A stretch of 64,000 nt of DNA from Lunularia cruciata. Taxonomy: Eukaryota > Streptophyta > Marchantiopsida > Lunulariales > Lunulariaceae. A model generated the notes under the pieces. It was not told the origin of the DNA. It was given only the letters and a program-made list of their open reading frames with translations, and did no database searches. Of this stretch, positions 61,519 through 64,000 are shown one piece after another; position 1 is the stretch's first letter; each line of letters begins with the position of its first letter. The position numbers and the translations under genes were made by a program. The stretch spans positions 63,393,965 to 63,457,964 of the forward strand of contig OX419758.1 of the NCBI GenBank assembly GCA_948567375.1. Reading direction: 5' to 3'.

Positions 61519-61572
61519 AGTTATAAATACAATATTGGAGGTATTTACCTCCAATATTGTAATATTTATAAC
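61519..61572. repeat. Foldback of about 25 bp
   Basis: The arms at 61519-61544 and about 61547-61572 share CAATATTGGAGGTA and AGTTATAAATA with one 3-base indel, with almost no loop. It may be a tiny foldback element in the AT-rich spacer. Confidence 0.85.
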
Positions 61573-62439
61573 TCGACATAGTACACAATGAAAAAAAAGC
61601 TTAACCTTGGCTAAGAAACTCTGTTTACCAACTTTTAAATAATATGTTGAAGCCTAAAACATGAAAAATATCTTTAGTATCAATTACAATATTTTATAAA
61701 GATATGCTTCTTGCTTATATCTTATATATCTTAGCTCACTATTTATATCATCTTTTGGATATGCTTATCTTATATCTTCTCCATATGTAGCTATGCTTGT
61801 ATAATTAATCTCAAATAACTCAACTATTATAATTATAGATGTTAAATCATTCAAATGAAATATGGTACACCAAAGAGATGAATCAAGGTCTTTTCATTCT
61901 TGTTTTCCATCTAAGCAACATAAAAGTTGAGCAGCCAAGTTTAGAGTATGTCTTGTTGATACACATCTTAGCATTAGATACAAAAGCTATCTTATCCTTC
62001 TTGCATTGTGCAATGTGCTCCAACTCTTTCACACAACTTCATAATTGGATCCTTCAAATTCTTTATTAGAATTTTTGTCTTTCAAAGCATCAATTTTCAA
62101 GTGAAGCAAATACGATATGTTTCTCATGCCAGAAGTAGTTTTTTTAGTGAATAAATTAGACACTCCATCAAAATTTTCAACCCAAATAGAAGCTAAAGAA
62201 TTTCCCATGCCTTGAATTAGCATGTTGCAAGAAGGAAAACCTCTATTAATTCAAATTCACTTGGTTCAAATCTAATCTTTTTTTTGGATTTCTCATGGTC
62301 CAAAATAGCATAAGGTGCAGCAAAATTTGAGTTGGATTTATGTATATCAATGCTCAATACTAGATAAACCATTTTTAATGACATAGGTGATTCAATGTTG
62401 CCCAAATACTACTAAAATTGGTAAGAATAGATCATTCAC

Positions 62440-64000
62440 TTGAGAATACGGCTAGGAAATGACTAGAAATGAAGAGAAGTGTCACTAAGTTGCAGTTTGT
62501 TTATTATCTCCTATTTAATCTCTTGGGTAGGAACCATTAAAGAGGTAGTGTCAACCTCCTCAATGGTTTACTTTGGAAAAGTGGAAAATAAAGATCACAT
62601 TCACTACAAAAGTAACTCAGAATATTTTCATATTCCTCTGTAGTGCACTATGGAAAAGTGAAAACTTAAGATCACTTTCATTACAAGTATACTTTTAAAG
62701 GTGATGGATCAATTCACTCCAAATCCTTCTTCACTAGACCTTGACTATGGAGTTGAGTACTACCCTTCCCTTTGAAGGCACAACTATGAAGTCATCCTCA
62801 CATTGGCCAAATGCCTTTGCCTTTTGATTTTATGGTACTCCTAATCCAATGAATCTACATAGACTCTTCAACACATAGGTTCAATACTTTGGATCCCTCA
62901 AGAATCAAACATCTTGATCAAGTGAAAATACCCCTCTCTTCACTCCAACACTTGGGATCATATTATAAAATTGCTCCCACTTAGACATTCATCAACACTT
63001 AGAATGGAAAGACTTAGTTTGCAAAGAACTCAAGTCTCTTTACTGAATTTCAAAAGTTTGGAAATGAATATGAATTCCTTTGGGCCAAAGCCTTAAGTAC
63101 ATTTCTCCTCTGCCTCAAAGAAATTAAGAGCTTAAGTGGGTTATATGAAAATCCTACACTAGTACCTATATCACACACAAGATCCTAGTCCTATCTTATC
63201 TTATCCTAATCATGATAAGATAAAATAGGATTATGTTAATTAGGAAAAGTACATGTGTGAGGTCTTCCCTAAAGAAAATTTGAAATCGACACTTCTTTAG
63301 CCTAACAATCCAAATTTCTACATCTACAAAGATCTTTGTAACTCTGAAGGCACTATTACAACTACAAATACCTACAACTAAGAGTAACATCTACTTCTAA
63401 GAAGGAATTTGGGTTTCTCCCTACTTTGAGGTTAATTTGGTACACAAGGATTCCTTTAGTGAGGTTCTTCCTTTAGTGAAGTAAAGTACCTTCATCCTGA
63501 TGCTTGGTTGTAAAGAACCACCTTCACCTTTAAAATTCCTAAATAGGAGGTCAATCTACTCCTTATATTTGTTCTTTTTAATAAGTAATATAGGTGTCAT
63601 AGACTTTTGTAAATGTTTTTTATCTAAATATTCTCTAAGCTTATTTGCTAGTTGGTCCATTTTTTTTTGTCCTATGTTCTTCCTTCCAATTTTGGACCCA
63701 CAATTTGAGCTCATGGATCTTTGTTACGACATTTGAATGTCTAAAATAGTTTGCTTGGATGTTGGAGCAACAATCTTGGCGGTCAGAGTTATATTTGTAG
63801 TTTCTCAAAGACTACTTAGCCGTGGCCAGATTTTGTATTAGGGCTACTGATTACACTATAGGACCCATTTTCACTTGCACCATTTGCATCATTAGATATG
63901 TTGTCAATGGCACCATTAGGGATAGAGATCTTGGTTTAGCAAGGGAGTATACCTTTGAAGTGCGGCTCCGGAGAGCTCACTTCTTTGATGTTGAACCTTT
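62440..64000 (-). pseudogene. Family X unit X6, partial at window edge
   Basis: The tail at 62450-62790 and the segment at 63510-63560 match X2 (6180-6450 and 7050-7100) in the same order and orientation. The rest of the unit runs off the right end of the window. No long frame is open. Confidence 0.55.

Larger units (their letters stand above)
57970..62440. other. AT-rich spacer, no gene seen
   Basis: Frames up to 93 residues (60933-61214) occur but are AT-driven and lack motifs. It contains a TA microsatellite and one foldback. Confidence 0.65.

Overview
The window looks like nuclear DNA of a land plant. The evidence is one intact five-exon plant-type GDSL esterase/lipase gene, Ty3/gypsy chromoviruses with plant-style primer-binding sites, and very AT-rich spacer. 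I cannot name the lineage. No bacterial, organellar, rRNA, tRNA or CRISPR feature was seen.

Region by region: (1) About 1.9-38.3 kb is dominated by a multicopy family of roughly 3.6-4 kb units, here called family X. Each unit carries the remains of one long reading frame: an N-terminal domain with conserved motifs followed by a highly charged, coiled-coil-like region. X1, X2 and X3 lie head-to-tail on the minus strand, X4 is inverted, X5 lies antisense inside an LTR retrotransposon, and X6 enters at the right edge. (2) These units have been broken by LTR elements. Element B (8469-12895) splits X2 and itself carries a solo LTR. Element C (14448-22526) splits X3 and also carries a solo LTR. A third solo LTR splits X4. 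(3) Element A (33229-43373) is a full-length but dead chromovirus with two LTRs and a perfect 5-bp target duplication. It holds X5 and splits another decayed repeat, family Y. (4) Element D (44299-48523) is an internally deleted relative of C. An inverted repeat flanks it, and one arm of that repeat adjoins a small secreted, cysteine-rich reading frame resembling RALF. (5) 48.95-51.1 kb is AT-rich spacer. (6) 51.1-57.97 kb is a compositionally distinct, GC-richer island holding a cluster of short palindromic repeats, a broken PLAT/LH2-like fragment and the GDSL gene. (7) 57.97-62.4 kb is AT-rich spacer.

The only gene I believe to be intact and expressed is the GDSL esterase/lipase: 373 residues, five exons, all junctions in frame. 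The rest is largely a fossil record of retrotransposition, tandem duplication and decay. The insertion order can be read directly from target-site duplications and from sequence that resumes across each insert. The best candidate for something undescribed is family X, whose protein domain I do not recognise although its motifs recur across independently decayed copies.
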